Source of the DNA: ZC4RG30 sp963777735
GTDB taxonomy: Bacteria > Pseudomonadota > Gammaproteobacteria > Steroidobacterales > Steroidobacteraceae
Reading direction: 5' to 3'
Length of the DNA stretch: 64,000 nucleotides
Assembly (NCBI GenBank): GCA_963777735.1
Contig: CAVZRQ010000008.1
Coordinates: 186,001-250,000 of the forward strand
The position numbers were made by a program, and so were the translations under genes. Position 1 is the first letter of the stretch. Each line of letters begins with the position of its first letter. This document shows, one piece after another, positions 1-8,680 of this stretch. Below the pieces are notes generated by a model. It worked only from the letters and a program-made list of their open reading frames with translations, was not told where the DNA came from and made no database searches.

Positions 1-948
1 GAACACAGCTTCTACCGCTTTCTGGCGGAAGGGCTTGCGCAGCGCCAGCAGGCTGGTCTTTCCGGCATGACTTTGCTCAGTTGCGACAACCTGGCAGGAA
101 ACGGTCGGCAACTCGACACACTGCTTACGCAATACCTCGAAATCCACGCGCCCGCTCTCACCCGCTGGTATCGCGATCGGTGCACCTGCCCGGTCACGAT
201 GGTGGACCGCATCGTGCCAGCCAGTACGGCAACGGATCTCGACCAGCACGCGGACCTCATCGGATTGCGCGACGAAGCCGCTGTGTTCACGGAATCTTTC
301 ACGCAATGGGTGATTGAAGACCGCTTCGCCGGTCCGCGTCCGCAGTGGGAAGCCGGCGGTGCGCAGTTCACGCGGCATGTGGAGGCCTGGGAAACAGCCA
401 AGTTGCGCTTGCTGAACGGAGCGCATTCTGCGCTGGCCTATCTCGGCCTCGGCCGAGGACACACCTTCGTGCACGAAGCCATTGCAGACCCGGCGCTGGG
501 CGCGCTGGTCGAGCGGCTGATGCGTGATGAGGCAGCAACAAGTTTCACGCCAGCGCCGGGTCAGGATATCGAACACTATATTCGTGATCTTTTGCGACGC
601 TTCGCCAATCCGGCCCTGCGCCATCGGCTGCAGCAGATCAGCATGGATGGTTCCCAGAAGATTCCGCAGCGCTGGCTCGAAACGCTGGCATATCACCAGC
701 AGTCAGGCCGTTCCTGTCCAGCCATCCTGAAGGCGCTGGCCGCATGGACAACTTTCATCCGGGGTGACCGCTGGCCAGTGGACGATCCGCAGGCAGCCCA
801 CCTGGCGTCTCTGTGGAACAAGGGCGATGCTGGATATGTAGTGGATGCCCTGTTCGGGTCGCAGGGCATGTTTCGCAGCAGCTGGATCGCCAGCCCCGCC
901 GACCGAACGACGTTGCTGGCGCTTCTCCGGGATCCGCCCGGGTTATAG
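1..948 (+). CDS. Mannitol dehydrogenase / fructuronate reductase family oxidoreductase (5' end cut by window)
   Basis: This is the C-terminal part of an NAD-dependent polyol or hexuronate oxidoreductase of the UxuB/mannitol dehydrogenase family. The frame is open from base 1, upstream of the first Met at 67, so the N-terminal Rossmann region lies outside the window. Visible family marks are SCDNLAGNGR, the MVDRIVPAS segment, and KLRLLNGAH, which holds the catalytic Lys-Asn-His set (Lys codon at 400-402). Members reduce fructuronate or tagaturonate, or oxidise mannitol, in the cytoplasm; which substrate applies here cannot be read from the sequence. Its 3' end overlaps the convergent LigC-like gene by 6 bases. 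Confidence 0.85.
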   Translation, partial: EHSFYRFLAEGLAQRQQAGLSGMTLLSCDNLAGNGRQLDTLLTQYLEIHAPALTRWYRDRCTCPVTMVDRIVPASTATDLDQHADLIGLRDEAAVFTESFTQWVIEDRFAGPRPQWEAGGAQFTRHVEAWETAKLRLLNGAHSALAYLGLGRGHTFVHEAIADPALGALVERLMRDEAATSFTPAPGQDIEHYIRDLLRRFANPALRHRLQQISMDGSQKIPQRWLETLAYHQQSGRSCPAILKALAAWTTFIRGDRWPVDDPQAAHLASLWNKGDAGYVVDALFGSQGMFRSSWIASPADRTTLLALLRDPPGL

Positions 949-1881
949 CGACTTTTCGATGCGATCGAGGGTGCGCATGGCGGAAATCACCTGCTGCACG
1001 CTGCCGTTGGCTTCGCGCCCTTCACGGATGGCCGCAAAGAACTCGCGATCCTGCAGTTCGATGCCGTTCATCGACACATCCACCTTCGACACATCGATCT
1101 GTTCATTCTTGCCATCGAAGAGATCGTCATACCGGCAGAGATAGGTGCCGTTGTCGCAGATGTAGCGGAAGTACGTGCCCAGCGGGCCGTCGTTGTTGAA
1201 GGACAGCGACAGCGTGCACACCGCCCCATTTGGCGTCTTCATCTGGATGCTCATGTCCATGGCGATCTTGAGATCCGGATGCATCGGACCCTGCACACCA
1301 CGCGCGATGGAGGCTTCTTCGCCCGTCTGGTACTGGAACAGGTCGACCGTGTGGCAGGCATGGTGCCAGAGCAGGTGGTCCGTCCAGCTGCGCGGCTTGC
1401 CGAGTGCATTCATGTTGGTGCGGCGGAAGAAATAGGTCTGCACATCCATCTGCAGTACCTTGAGTTCGCCTGCCACGATCTTGCGGTGGACCCACTGGTG
1501 GCTGGGGTTGAAGCGGCGCGTATGGCCGGCCATGGCCACGAGGCCGGTTTCCTTCTGCACCTGCACGATCGCCTCGGAGTCCTTGAGGTTGTCGGCCATC
1601 GGGATTTCGATCATCACGTGTTTGCCGGCACGCATGCACTGGATGGCCTGCGCGGCATGCATCTGGGTGGGTGTGGCCAGCAGCATGGCTTCCAGGCCCG
1701 GCTGCTGGAGGCTTTCGGCCAGATCGCCTGTCCAGTGGGGAATGCCGAACTTCTGCGCCACTTCCTTCGTGGCCTCGGGATTGCCACCGGTGAGGGTAAC
1801 GACCTCGATACCGGGAATCTTGGCGATCGCCTCGAGATGTTTGATGCCGAACGCGCCCTGACCTGCCAGACCTACTTTCAT
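943..1881 (-). CDS. ligC: LigC-like 4-carboxy-2-hydroxymuconate-6-semialdehyde dehydrogenase (Gfo/Idh/MocA fold)
   Basis: A 312-residue Gfo/Idh/MocA oxidoreductase. The N-terminal dinucleotide-binding loop reads GLAGQGAFGIKHL; later come EIPMADNLKDS, GHTRRFNPSHQ, QTYFFRR, SWTDHLLWHHACHTVDLF and SLSFNNDGPLGT. These segments match what I remember of LigC, which oxidises the hemiacetal form of 4-carboxy-2-hydroxymuconate semialdehyde to 2-pyrone-4,6-dicarboxylate in the protocatechuate 4,5-cleavage pathway. No ligAB dioxygenase genes are in the window, so the pathway role is inferred from similarity alone. It diverges from the aldehyde dehydrogenase gene with a 66-base gap that must hold both promoters. 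Confidence 0.75.
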   Translation of the reverse strand: MKVGLAGQGAFGIKHLEAIAKIPGIEVVTLTGGNPEATKEVAQKFGIPHWTGDLAESLQQPGLEAMLLATPTQMHAAQAIQCMRAGKHVMIEIPMADNLKDSEAIVQVQKETGLVAMAGHTRRFNPSHQWVHRKIVAGELKVLQMDVQTYFFRRTNMNALGKPRSWTDHLLWHHACHTVDLFQYQTGEEASIARGVQGPMHPDLKIAMDMSIQMKTPNGAVCTLSLSFNNDGPLGTYFRYICDNGTYLCRYDDLFDGKNEQIDVSKVDVSMNGIELQDREFFAAIREGREANGSVQQVISAMRTLDRIEKSL

Positions 1882-1947
1882 GGGATGAACCTCGACGAGT
1901 GAACCGGTATCTTAACACCCCGCTCCTCATCACCCGAAGCCTCAACC

Positions 1948-3366
1948 ATGCTGGATTTCACCGCCCCCTACCGCCTGCTGATCGACGGCCAGCTGGTAGA
2001 TGCCGCCGCCCGCCTCGAGGTCATCAATCCCTTCACGGGCGCCGTATTTGCGCACTGCCCGGCGGCCGGCCGCGCCGAGCTCGATACGGCGGTGTCCGCC
2101 GCGCGACGGGCGTTTCCTGCCTGGAGGGCGCTGGGATTCGCCGAAAGGGCCACGTATATCGCGCGGTTTGCAGCCGCTCTGGAGGCGAACCAGGAGCCTC
2201 TGGCTCACCTGCTGACGCAGGAGCAGGGCAAGCCCATCGGCCAGTCACGCGAGGAAATCGCCCGCGCGGCATCGCTTTCCGTGGGCATGACGAAGATCCG
2301 CATCGATTCCGAGATCATCCTCGACAATGCGGAGCGATACATCGAGCTGCGCTACCTGCCGCTGGGCGTGGCCGGCATCATCACGCCCTGGAATGCACCG
2401 GTGAATCTTGCGGCCGGCCCGTTGACCTCGGCGCTCTATACCGGCAACTGCGCCATCATCAAACCCTCGCCCTTCACGCCGCTCACCACCTTGCGCATCG
2501 GCGAAATCCTGCGCGAGGTGCTTCCGGCGGGCGTGGTCAGCGTGCTGGCGGGTGGCGATGAACTGGGCGCCCTGCTCACCGCGCACCCTGGCATCGACAA
2601 GATTTCGTTCACGGGTTCGGTTGCCACTGGCAAGAAGGTCATGGCTGGCTGTGCCAGCACGCTCAAGCGCGTCACCCTGGAGCTCGGCGGCAATGATGCG
2701 GCCATCGTGCTCGAAGACGTGGATGTGGCCGATGTCGCGAAGAAACTGTTCTTTGCCGCTACCGTCAACAGCGGCCAGGTCTGCATGGCCGTGAAGCGCA
2801 TCTATGCGCACGAAAAGATCTACGACGCGCTTTGTGCAGCACTGATCGGCGAAGCAAGCAAGGCCCGCATGGGCGATGGCCTGGATCCAGCCACCACACT
2901 TGGCCCCATCCAGAACCGTCGCCAGTACGAACGCGTCTGCGAGCTGAAGGAAGATGCGCGCCTGCATGGTCAACTCGCGGAAGGTCAGCCCGGCCCCTCG
3001 AACGGCGGCTACTTTGTGGCGCCCACGGTCGTTACCAATCTGGAAGAAGCGGACCGGCTGGTCGCCGAAGAACAGTTTGGTCCGGTGTTTCCGGTGCTGA
3101 AGTTTTCAGATGTGGAAGATGCCATCGCCCGGGCCAACCACACACGCTACGGGCTGGCAGGCTCCGTGTGGAGTCGCGATCTGGCCCTCGCGCAGCAGAT
3201 CGCAGGTCGCCTGGAAGTGGGTACGGCCTGGGTCAACCAGCACCGTGCCACGATGGCGAATGTGCCTTTTGGCGGCGCGAAGGAATCCGGGATGGGGCGC
3301 ACCTATTCGCGGCTTGGCCTCGAGGCCTACATGGAGCCACAGGTGATCAGCGTGCTGCGCGGCTGA
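1948..3366 (+). CDS. NAD(P)-dependent aldehyde dehydrogenase
   Basis: A full-length 472-residue aldehyde dehydrogenase that oxidises an aldehyde to its acid in the cytoplasm. Visible family features are the GIITPWNAP segment, the cofactor-binding IIKPSPFTP, SFTGSVATGKK, the general base Glu245 in LELGGND and the nucleophile Cys279 in NSGQVCMAVKR; the C-terminal PFGGAKESGMGR is also typical. The ATG at 1948 gives the expected N-terminus. Divergence from the LigC-like gene suggests an aromatic or related catabolic aldehyde, but the substrate cannot be called. Confidence 0.88.
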   Translation: MLDFTAPYRLLIDGQLVDAAARLEVINPFTGAVFAHCPAAGRAELDTAVSAARRAFPAWRALGFAERATYIARFAAALEANQEPLAHLLTQEQGKPIGQSREEIARAASLSVGMTKIRIDSEIILDNAERYIELRYLPLGVAGIITPWNAPVNLAAGPLTSALYTGNCAIIKPSPFTPLTTLRIGEILREVLPAGVVSVLAGGDELGALLTAHPGIDKISFTGSVATGKKVMAGCASTLKRVTLELGGNDAAIVLEDVDVADVAKKLFFAATVNSGQVCMAVKRIYAHEKIYDALCAALIGEASKARMGDGLDPATTLGPIQNRRQYERVCELKEDARLHGQLAEGQPGPSNGGYFVAPTVVTNLEEADRLVAEEQFGPVFPVLKFSDVEDAIARANHTRYGLAGSVWSRDLALAQQIAGRLEVGTAWVNQHRATMANVPFGGAKESGMGRTYSRLGLEAYMEPQVISVLRG

Positions 3367-3418
3367 GCGGGCCCGATTCTTGCTTGATCTGGAGGGTCGG
3401 ACCCTTCGGAGAGGCATC

Positions 3419-3598
3419 ATGGGCAAGGTTCTGTATCTCGACGACTTCCGTCCCACTGTCACGGACAGCATGCGCTGCCTGTTCTGTGGAACAGTGCACA
3501 TTCTCAGGCACGTGACCGGCACGCGGACTCCCTACTACCCGTGTCCGGGCTGCGATGAAACCACCAGCGTTCCCGAGTGGAGTCTGGAACTGCGCTGA
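3419..3598 (+). CDS. Small zinc-ribbon-like protein of unknown function
   Basis: A 59-residue protein. The ATG at 3419 is preferred over the upstream start at 3380 because GGAGAG sits just in front of it. It contains two Cys pairs, CLFC near residue 20 and CPGC near residue 43, spaced as in a zinc ribbon, within a short soluble protein starting MGKVLYLDDFRP. I do not recognise a named family. It lies 52 bases after the aldehyde dehydrogenase on the same strand and may be cotranscribed. Confidence 0.55.
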   Translation: MGKVLYLDDFRPTVTDSMRCLFCGTVHILRHVTGTRTPYYPCPGCDETTSVPEWSLELR

Positions 3599-3672
3599 AG
3601 GACGCACGATAAGGGGGCAGTTCAATGCCCGCGAACAGTCGTTTCGCCGAAGGCGATCCGGCGGCAGGAGTT

Positions 3673-3748
3673 TGGTGGGCCGTGCGCGATTCGAACGCGC
3701 GACCAACTGGTTAAAAGCCAGCTGCTCTACCGGCTGAGCTAACGGCCC
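3673..3748 (-). tRNA. tRNA-Lys (anticodon UUU)
   Basis: The minus strand folds as a 76-nt tRNA. The acceptor starts GGGCCGT, the D arm contains AGCTCAG, the anticodon loop reads CTTTTAA and the T arm contains GTTCGAATC. The 3' CCA is encoded in the genome. It lies 45 bases downstream of queC on the same strand, the same neighbour that tRNA-Lys has after queC in Pseudomonas. Confidence 0.95.
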
Positions 3749-3793
3749 GGTTTGGGAGGGGGCGCATGATACCGGATCAGCGCAGCGCGCGCC

Positions 3794-4468
3794 TCAGGCG
3801 TAGCGCGTCGGGTCCGGCAAGCCCGCCGCGGCGAATCCCTCGCGCCGCAGACGGCAGGAATCACAACGCCCGCAAGCCGCCAGCCGCTCGTCGGCCTGGT
3901 AGCAGGAAACCGTCTGGCTGTAATCCACGCCCAGCTGCACACCCGTACGGATGATTTCGGCCTTGCTCATGTGAATCAGGGGCGCCTGAATATGGAGTTG
4001 CCCGCCCTCCACACCTGCCCGTGTGGCAAGCGCGGCCAGTGTCTCGAAGGCCTGGATGAAATCGGGGCGGCAGTCGGGGTAGCCGGAATAATCCACGGCA
4101 TTCACGCCAATGAAGATATCGCGCGAACCAGTCACTTCCGCCCATCCCAGGGCCAGGGACAGGAACAGCGTATTGCGGGCCGGCACATAGGTTACGGGAA
4201 TGCCGGCCGTGGCGACCTCGGGCACGGCAATGCGGGAGTCGGTGAGGGCCGAACCGCCGATGTCCGCCAGATCCACATGCATCTGCCGGTGTTCCACTGC
4301 GCCCAGTTGCAGCGAGAGACTGCGTGCGGCCTGCAACTCGACGACGTGGCGCTGGCCGTAACTCACTGCCAATGTGCGGCAGACGTATCCCTGCGAGCGG
4401 GCAATGGCCAGCGCCGTGGCCGAATCCAGCCCACCGGACAGCAGCACGATGGCGTTACGCTCTGCCAT
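3794..4468 (-). CDS. queC: 7-cyano-7-deazaguanine synthase QueC
   Basis: QueC is the ATP-dependent ligase that turns 7-carboxy-7-deazaguanine and ammonia into preQ0 on the way to queuosine. The N-terminal PP-loop reads LLSGGLDSATALA; the mid-protein PARNTLFLSLALG and NAVDYSGYPDCRPDF and the zinc-site cysteines in SCYQ...CGRCDSC near the C-terminus are characteristic. The open frame extends further upstream, but the ATG at 4468 (MAERNAIVLL) is the family start and overlaps the queE stop by one base (TGATG), which indicates translational coupling. Length of 224 residues is normal. Confidence 0.95.
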   Translation of the reverse strand: MAERNAIVLLSGGLDSATALAIARSQGYVCRTLAVSYGQRHVVELQAARSLSLQLGAVEHRQMHVDLADIGGSALTDSRIAVPEVATAGIPVTYVPARNTLFLSLALGWAEVTGSRDIFIGVNAVDYSGYPDCRPDFIQAFETLAALATRAGVEGGQLHIQAPLIHMSKAEIIRTGVQLGVDYSQTVSCYQADERLAACGRCDSCRLRREGFAAAGLPDPTRYA

Positions 4469-5127
4469 CAACGCCCCTGTGCATTGCCCCAGAGGATCTT
4501 GTGCAGCTGCACCTGCATGCGCACCGGCAGGCGATCCTCCAGAATCCATTCTGCAAGGTCCCTCGCGGGCAGCTGTTCATGGCTGGGCGAGAACAGCACC
4601 GTGGCCTTGTCCGGCAACGCGCGCTCGCGCAACAGCGCCCGGCTCCATTCGTAATCGTTGCGGTCGCAGATCACGAACTTGATCTGGTCGTGAGCGCGCA
4701 GGATCTGCAGCTGGTCCAGCAGGTTGCGCGCGACTTCACCGGAAGCAGGGGTTTTCACGTCCACCACGCGTGCAACACGTGGATCGACGTCAGCCACCGG
4801 CAAGGCGCCACTGGTTTCCAGCGAGACGCGATAGCCGGCATCGCACAGTCGCGTCAGCAGCGGCAGGCAATTCGGTTGTGCCAGAGGCTCACCGCCAGTC
4901 ACGCAGACATGTGCCGCATGCATGGTCCCGACCTGTTCCAGGATCGCATCCAGCGTCATCCAGGCGCCGCCACTGAATGCATAGCTGGTGTCGCAGTAAT
5001 GGCAGCGCAATGGGCAACCGGTCAGGCGGATGAACACCGTGGGAAAGCCCACGGCATCGCCCTCGCCCTGCAGGGAACGGAAGATCTCGCTGATCTTGAG
5101 CCGCGCGGCGGCCTTCGGTTCACTCAC
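4468..5127 (-). CDS. queE: 7-carboxy-7-deazaguanine synthase QueE (radical SAM)
   Basis: QueE rearranges 6-carboxytetrahydropterin to 7-carboxy-7-deazaguanine. The radical-SAM cluster motif CPLRCHYCD (Cx3Cx2C) sits near residue 38, after SLQGEGDAVGFPTVF; VTGGEPL follows near residue 98. Length of 219 residues fits the family. It begins 7 bases after the cpoB stop and overlaps queC by one base, so queuosine synthesis genes form the distal part of the tol-pal transcript, an arrangement also known from Pseudomonas. Confidence 0.95.
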   Translation of the reverse strand: MSEPKAAARLKISEIFRSLQGEGDAVGFPTVFIRLTGCPLRCHYCDTSYAFSGGAWMTLDAILEQVGTMHAAHVCVTGGEPLAQPNCLPLLTRLCDAGYRVSLETSGALPVADVDPRVARVVDVKTPASGEVARNLLDQLQILRAHDQIKFVICDRNDYEWSRALLRERALPDKATVLFSPSHEQLPARDLAEWILEDRLPVRMQVQLHKILWGNAQGR

Positions 5128-5134
5128 CCGAAGA

Positions 5135-5869
5135 CTACGGCTTTGGCAGCTTTGCCAGACGCTCGGCCGCGAATTTGGCAGCTTCGGAGTCAGGGTATCT
5201 GGCCACCACCTGCTGCAGGGTGGTCCGTGCTGCCGGCAGCTTGTTCTGTTCGGCCTGTATATAGCCGAGCTTCAACATCGCATCCGGGACCTTGCGGGAA
5301 TTGGGCCAGTTTGTGGTCACGCGCTGGAACGCCGCCGTGGCGTGGTCGTATTCCTGCGTCACGTAGTAGGCCTCGCCCAGCCAGTACTGGGTGTTGTCGG
5401 CCAAGGCTCCGTTGGGATAGACCACTGCGAGTGAGCGCAGCGTTTCCACTGCTGCGGCGTAGTTGCGCACCTTGAGCTCTTCCAGTGCGCGGGCGTACTG
5501 CGTCTGTTCGTCTGCGCCATTGCTGACCAGGGGCGCAGCAGCGGGTGCGGCTGCGGCCGCTGCCGCAACCGCCGCGGCTTCAGTCAGACGTTTGTCGAGA
5601 TCGGCATAGAGATCCCGCTGCTCCTTGCGCAGTTTCACGTTCTCGTTCTGCAGCTCTTCGATGCGCCCCCGCAGCCCGCGGATATCTTCCTGCAGGCTGT
5701 CTACCCGCTGCGCCATCTGGATCAGGCTCTGGTTGGCCACGATGCGATCGATCCGCCCCACCCTTGCATCCAGATCGTCCAGTCGCAGCTGCACCGGATC
5801 TTCTTCAGGCGTAAGGGCGCAACCAGTCAACACCAGTGCTGCCGCCATGACAGTGAGGCCGAATCGCAT
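5135..5869 (-). CDS. cpoB: Cell division coordinator CpoB (YbgF), predicted lipoprotein
   Basis: CpoB links the Tol-Pal system to peptidoglycan synthesis at the septum. The 244-residue protein has an N-terminal coiled coil (about 25-95) with repeated Leu and charged residues, an Ala-rich linker (about 97-112) and C-terminal TPRs (about 120-244) including WLGEAYYVTQEYDHA and the ending RLAKLP. Unlike the E. coli protein, the N-terminus ends in a lipobox, VLTGCALTP, so I predict lipidation. It starts 12 bases after pal. Confidence 0.92.
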   Translation of the reverse strand: MRFGLTVMAAALVLTGCALTPEEDPVQLRLDDLDARVGRIDRIVANQSLIQMAQRVDSLQEDIRGLRGRIEELQNENVKLRKEQRDLYADLDKRLTEAAAVAAAAAAAPAAAPLVSNGADEQTQYARALEELKVRNYAAAVETLRSLAVVYPNGALADNTQYWLGEAYYVTQEYDHATAAFQRVTTNWPNSRKVPDAMLKLGYIQAEQNKLPAARTTLQQVVARYPDSEAAKFAAERLAKLPKP

Positions 5870-5881
5870 CGCCTTCTCCGT

Positions 5882-6433
5882 TCAGTTTATGTAGACGATT
5901 TCGACGCGGCGATTCTTGGAATACGCGTTGTCGTCGCTGCCGGCCGCAGCCGGCCGCTCTTCGCCATAGGCGACAGTCGTGACCTGGGTCTCCTGCACAC
6001 CCTGCAGGGCGAGTGCGCGTTTCACGGTCTGTGAACGACGCTCGGAAAGGCCGATGTTGTACTCACGGGAGCCGCGTTCGTCGGAATGCCCTTCAAGGCG
6101 CACCCGCACGGTGGCGTTGCCCGCCAGGAAACGACCATGCGCAGCAATGACGTCGATGAAGTCATTGCGGATATCGGCACTGTCGTAATCGAAATAGATC
6201 ACTCGCTGCGCGCCCAGCGCGCCTACGGGACCCAGCGCACCACCGGCGCCACTGCCCGCGCCGCGATCGGCATCCACCGTAGCCACGCCGGAAGTCTGCG
6301 CGCCACTGCCTGTGCCAGTCACAGTGGTGGATTCCATTCCGCCGGAACCATCGGCCTTGGGTTTCTTGCTGGCGCAACCGGCCGCCACCAGTACAAGGGT
6401 CGAAACCAGAACCATCAGAAATTTGCGATTCAA
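5882..6433 (-). CDS. pal: Peptidoglycan-associated lipoprotein Pal
   Basis: Pal is the outer-membrane lipoprotein that holds peptidoglycan and binds TolB. I chose a TTG start at 6433 because GGGAG stands in front of it and it gives a compact lipoprotein signal, NRKFLMVLVSTLVLVAAGC; an ATG at 6463 is the alternative. A Gly/Ser/Thr-rich linker follows, then the OmpA-like domain with VIYFDYDSADI, LEGHSDERGSREYN and SERRSQTVKRAL, and the end SKNRRVEIVY. It lies 53 bases after tolB. Confidence 0.93.
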   Translation of the reverse strand: MNRKFLMVLVSTLVLVAAGCASKKPKADGSGGMESTTVTGTGSGAQTSGVATVDADRGAGSGAGGALGPVGALGAQRVIYFDYDSADIRNDFIDVIAAHGRFLAGNATVRVRLEGHSDERGSREYNIGLSERRSQTVKRALALQGVQETQVTTVAYGEERPAAAGSDDNAYSKNRRVEIVYIN

Positions 6434-6486
6434 TTGCCGCTCCCGCGCCCGTGTTGAGGGCATCCAAAGTCCATTATGACACCTGT

Positions 6487-7788
6487 TCAGTTCGCGAACG
6501 GCCCCCACACCGGTTCGCGCACCTCACCCTGATCGGATTTCAGCCGCAGGCTCACCTGCCCGTCGACAGAAACCGTCGCCAGCACGCCTGCACCGCGCTC
6601 CCGGCCCGCGTAAATCAGCACCGCACCATTTGGAGAAAAGCTCGGCGATTCATCCTGCGAGCCGCGCGACAATGTCGTGATCTGGCCACTGGCCAGATCC
6701 ATCACTCCGACCCGGAAGGCGCCGCCTTCCTGCGTAACCAGCGCGAGCTGCTTGCCGTCGGGCGACACCCGTGGCCGCGCTGCGTAGGCAGCACCGAAAC
6801 TCACCCGCCGCGCCCGCGCGCCTGCCTGGGGCGCCGAGGCGTAGATCTGCGGCGCGCCGCCGCGATCGGAGGTGAAGTACAGGGTCTGCCCGTCTGGCGA
6901 CCAGCTGGGTTCTGTATCGATGGAGGCATCATCCGTGATGCGCACGAGATTCTGGGTACCCAGGTCGAGCGTGTAGATGTCGAGGTTGCCGGAACTTCCA
7001 GACAGCGTCAGTGCCAGCTTCTTGCCATCTGGCGAGAATGCGGGCGCGCCGTTCACGCCAACCCGCGCAGATACCTGCCGCCGCTCTCCCGTGCGGATGC
7101 GCTGTACGAAGATGGCGGCCACGCTTTTCTCGAACGAGACATAGGCCAGCCATTCCCCGTCGGCCGACCAGGCCGGCGACATGATGGGCTGACGCGACTG
7201 CATCGCGACCCGGGCGTTCTCGCCATCCGTGTCAGCGATCAGCAACTGGTAGCGCTGGTTCGGCGGTTCGCCGTCCACGGAGATGTAGGCGATACGCGTG
7301 GCAAATGCGCCGCGCACGCCCGTGAGTTTCTCGAAGACGCGATCGGCCACGCGATGCGCACCATTGCGCACGGCCGCCTGCGGCACCGTGACAGATTCAT
7401 TCAGCTGCACCTGGCCGGTGAGCACATTCACGAGTTCGAAATGCAGCGTGACATTGCCACCGGTACCCGGAGCCACCCGCCCGACCACCACATAGTCGGT
7501 GCGGCTTGCGCGCCAGCTGGCTGCATCGACATCCGCGGCCCGATTGGGTTGCGCTGGCATGGCAGCGCGATCCACTCCACGGAAGCGGCCACTGCTCTCC
7601 AGATCCCGCTGCACCACGGAGGCCACATCCACGCCGCTGTCGGCCGGCACCGTACGTGCAAACGGCACCACGGCAACCGGCACCGGATCGGTGACGCCTC
7701 GCGTGATGTCGATCTTCAGCTCGGCTCGTGCCACCGTGCTGAGGCACAGCAGGCCGGACCAGAGTGCAGTCAGCAGAACTTTCGACAT
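6487..7788 (-). CDS. tolB: Tol-Pal system beta-propeller protein TolB
   Basis: TolB is the periplasmic propeller that shuttles between Pal and TolA. The ATG at 7788 gives a Sec signal, MSKVLLTALWSGLLCLSTVARA, followed by the mature start ELKIDITRG, which is typical. The N-terminal domain runs to about residue 160; propeller blades then repeat APAFSPDGKKLA, EPSWSPDGQTLYFTSDRGG and SPSFSPNGAVLIYA. Length of 433 residues matches the family. It starts 22 bases after tolA. Confidence 0.96.
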   Translation of the reverse strand: MSKVLLTALWSGLLCLSTVARAELKIDITRGVTDPVPVAVVPFARTVPADSGVDVASVVQRDLESSGRFRGVDRAAMPAQPNRAADVDAASWRASRTDYVVVGRVAPGTGGNVTLHFELVNVLTGQVQLNESVTVPQAAVRNGAHRVADRVFEKLTGVRGAFATRIAYISVDGEPPNQRYQLLIADTDGENARVAMQSRQPIMSPAWSADGEWLAYVSFEKSVAAIFVQRIRTGERRQVSARVGVNGAPAFSPDGKKLALTLSGSSGNLDIYTLDLGTQNLVRITDDASIDTEPSWSPDGQTLYFTSDRGGAPQIYASAPQAGARARRVSFGAAYAARPRVSPDGKQLALVTQEGGAFRVGVMDLASGQITTLSRGSQDESPSFSPNGAVLIYAGRERGAGVLATVSVDGQVSLRLKSDQGEVREPVWGPFAN

Positions 7789-7810
7789 GACGTTCCTTGC
7801 GTAAACCAAC

Positions 7811-8680
7811 TCAGTTCTCCGGACGAAAGGTAATCGCCAGGTTCCGGTCGAACAAGGCGGGATCCGAAGGCTGCGGCAGCGGAGACGCCCGGTAGACGGC
7901 ATCCTCGATGGACTGGCGCACGGACTCATCGCGGTTGCATCTGACCACCTGCACACCAGTGACTACTCCGCCCGGCACCTGCGTCACGCGCACCTCGCAT
8001 TGTGTACCCGGCGTCGCTCCGGGTGGCCGTGTCCAGGCGCGCTCGATGCGTGCCGTGATCTGCGCGATGTATTGCTGTGCCGCGGCACTGGCCCGCACAG
8101 CAGCCACCCGCTCTTCGGCAGCGATCTGGGCATTGAGTTCCGTCTCGCGCTGAATCCGGGCCCGCTCGGCCTGGGCCAGCTCCCGCTGCTTGCGCTCCAG
8201 TTCTGCCTTTTCACGGGCAGCTTTCTCCCGCTCGACCTTCTCACGTTCCTGCTTCTCGCGTTCGGCCTTTTCCTTGGCGGCCAGCTCTGCCTTACGCTCT
8301 GCGGCAAGGCGCTCTTCGGCAATCCGTCTTTGTTCAGCGACACGCTTTGCCTCGGCTGCGCGCGCAACCTCGGCCTCACGCTCGGCTGCCTCTGCCGCCA
8401 CGGCGACAGGGTCCACTTCCGGCTCGGGCTCCGGCACAGGTTCAGGCTCCGGCATGGGTTCCGGAGCCGGCATCGGCTCCAGTGATGGCGCGGGTGGCAA
8501 AGCAGCCGTCGCTGGCAGGCTCGTGACCACGGTGGCTTCGATGGCCAGCCGCTGTTCCGGCACGGGCGTTGAATGGCGCTTCCAGAACCAGATGCCGGTT
8601 GCCATCGCAACCACCAGCACATGCAACAGGATCGATAACGACCAGGACGACCAGCCGCTGCGCTTCGCTGCAGCGTTCAC
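7811..8680 (-). CDS. tolA: Cell envelope integrity protein TolA
   Basis: TolA spans the periplasm, coupling the TolQR motor to TolB/Pal. Residues about 12-33 form the single membrane helix (WSLSILLHVLVVAMATGIWF). A Pro/Glu-rich stretch (about 55-92) and a long Ala/Glu/Lys/Arg coiled coil (about 95-200) follow. The C-terminal domain contains YIAQITARIERAW and the CEVRVTQVPGG region. It overlaps tolR by 4 bases (ATGA). Confidence 0.94.
   Translation of the reverse strand: MNAAAKRSGWSSWSLSILLHVLVVAMATGIWFWKRHSTPVPEQRLAIEATVVTSLPATAALPPAPSLEPMPAPEPMPEPEPVPEPEPEVDPVAVAAEAAEREAEVARAAEAKRVAEQRRIAEERLAAERKAELAAKEKAEREKQEREKVEREKAAREKAELERKQRELAQAERARIQRETELNAQIAAEERVAAVRASAAAQQYIAQITARIERAWTRPPGATPGTQCEVRVTQVPGGVVTGVQVVRCNRDESVRQSIEDAVYRASPLPQPSDPALFDRNLAITFRPEN

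Noticed and set aside
8190..8420. Repetitive DNA that could be read as a tandem repeat
   Set aside because: It encodes the Ala/Glu/Lys/Arg coiled coil of TolA; the periodicity is at protein level, not an exact DNA repeat.
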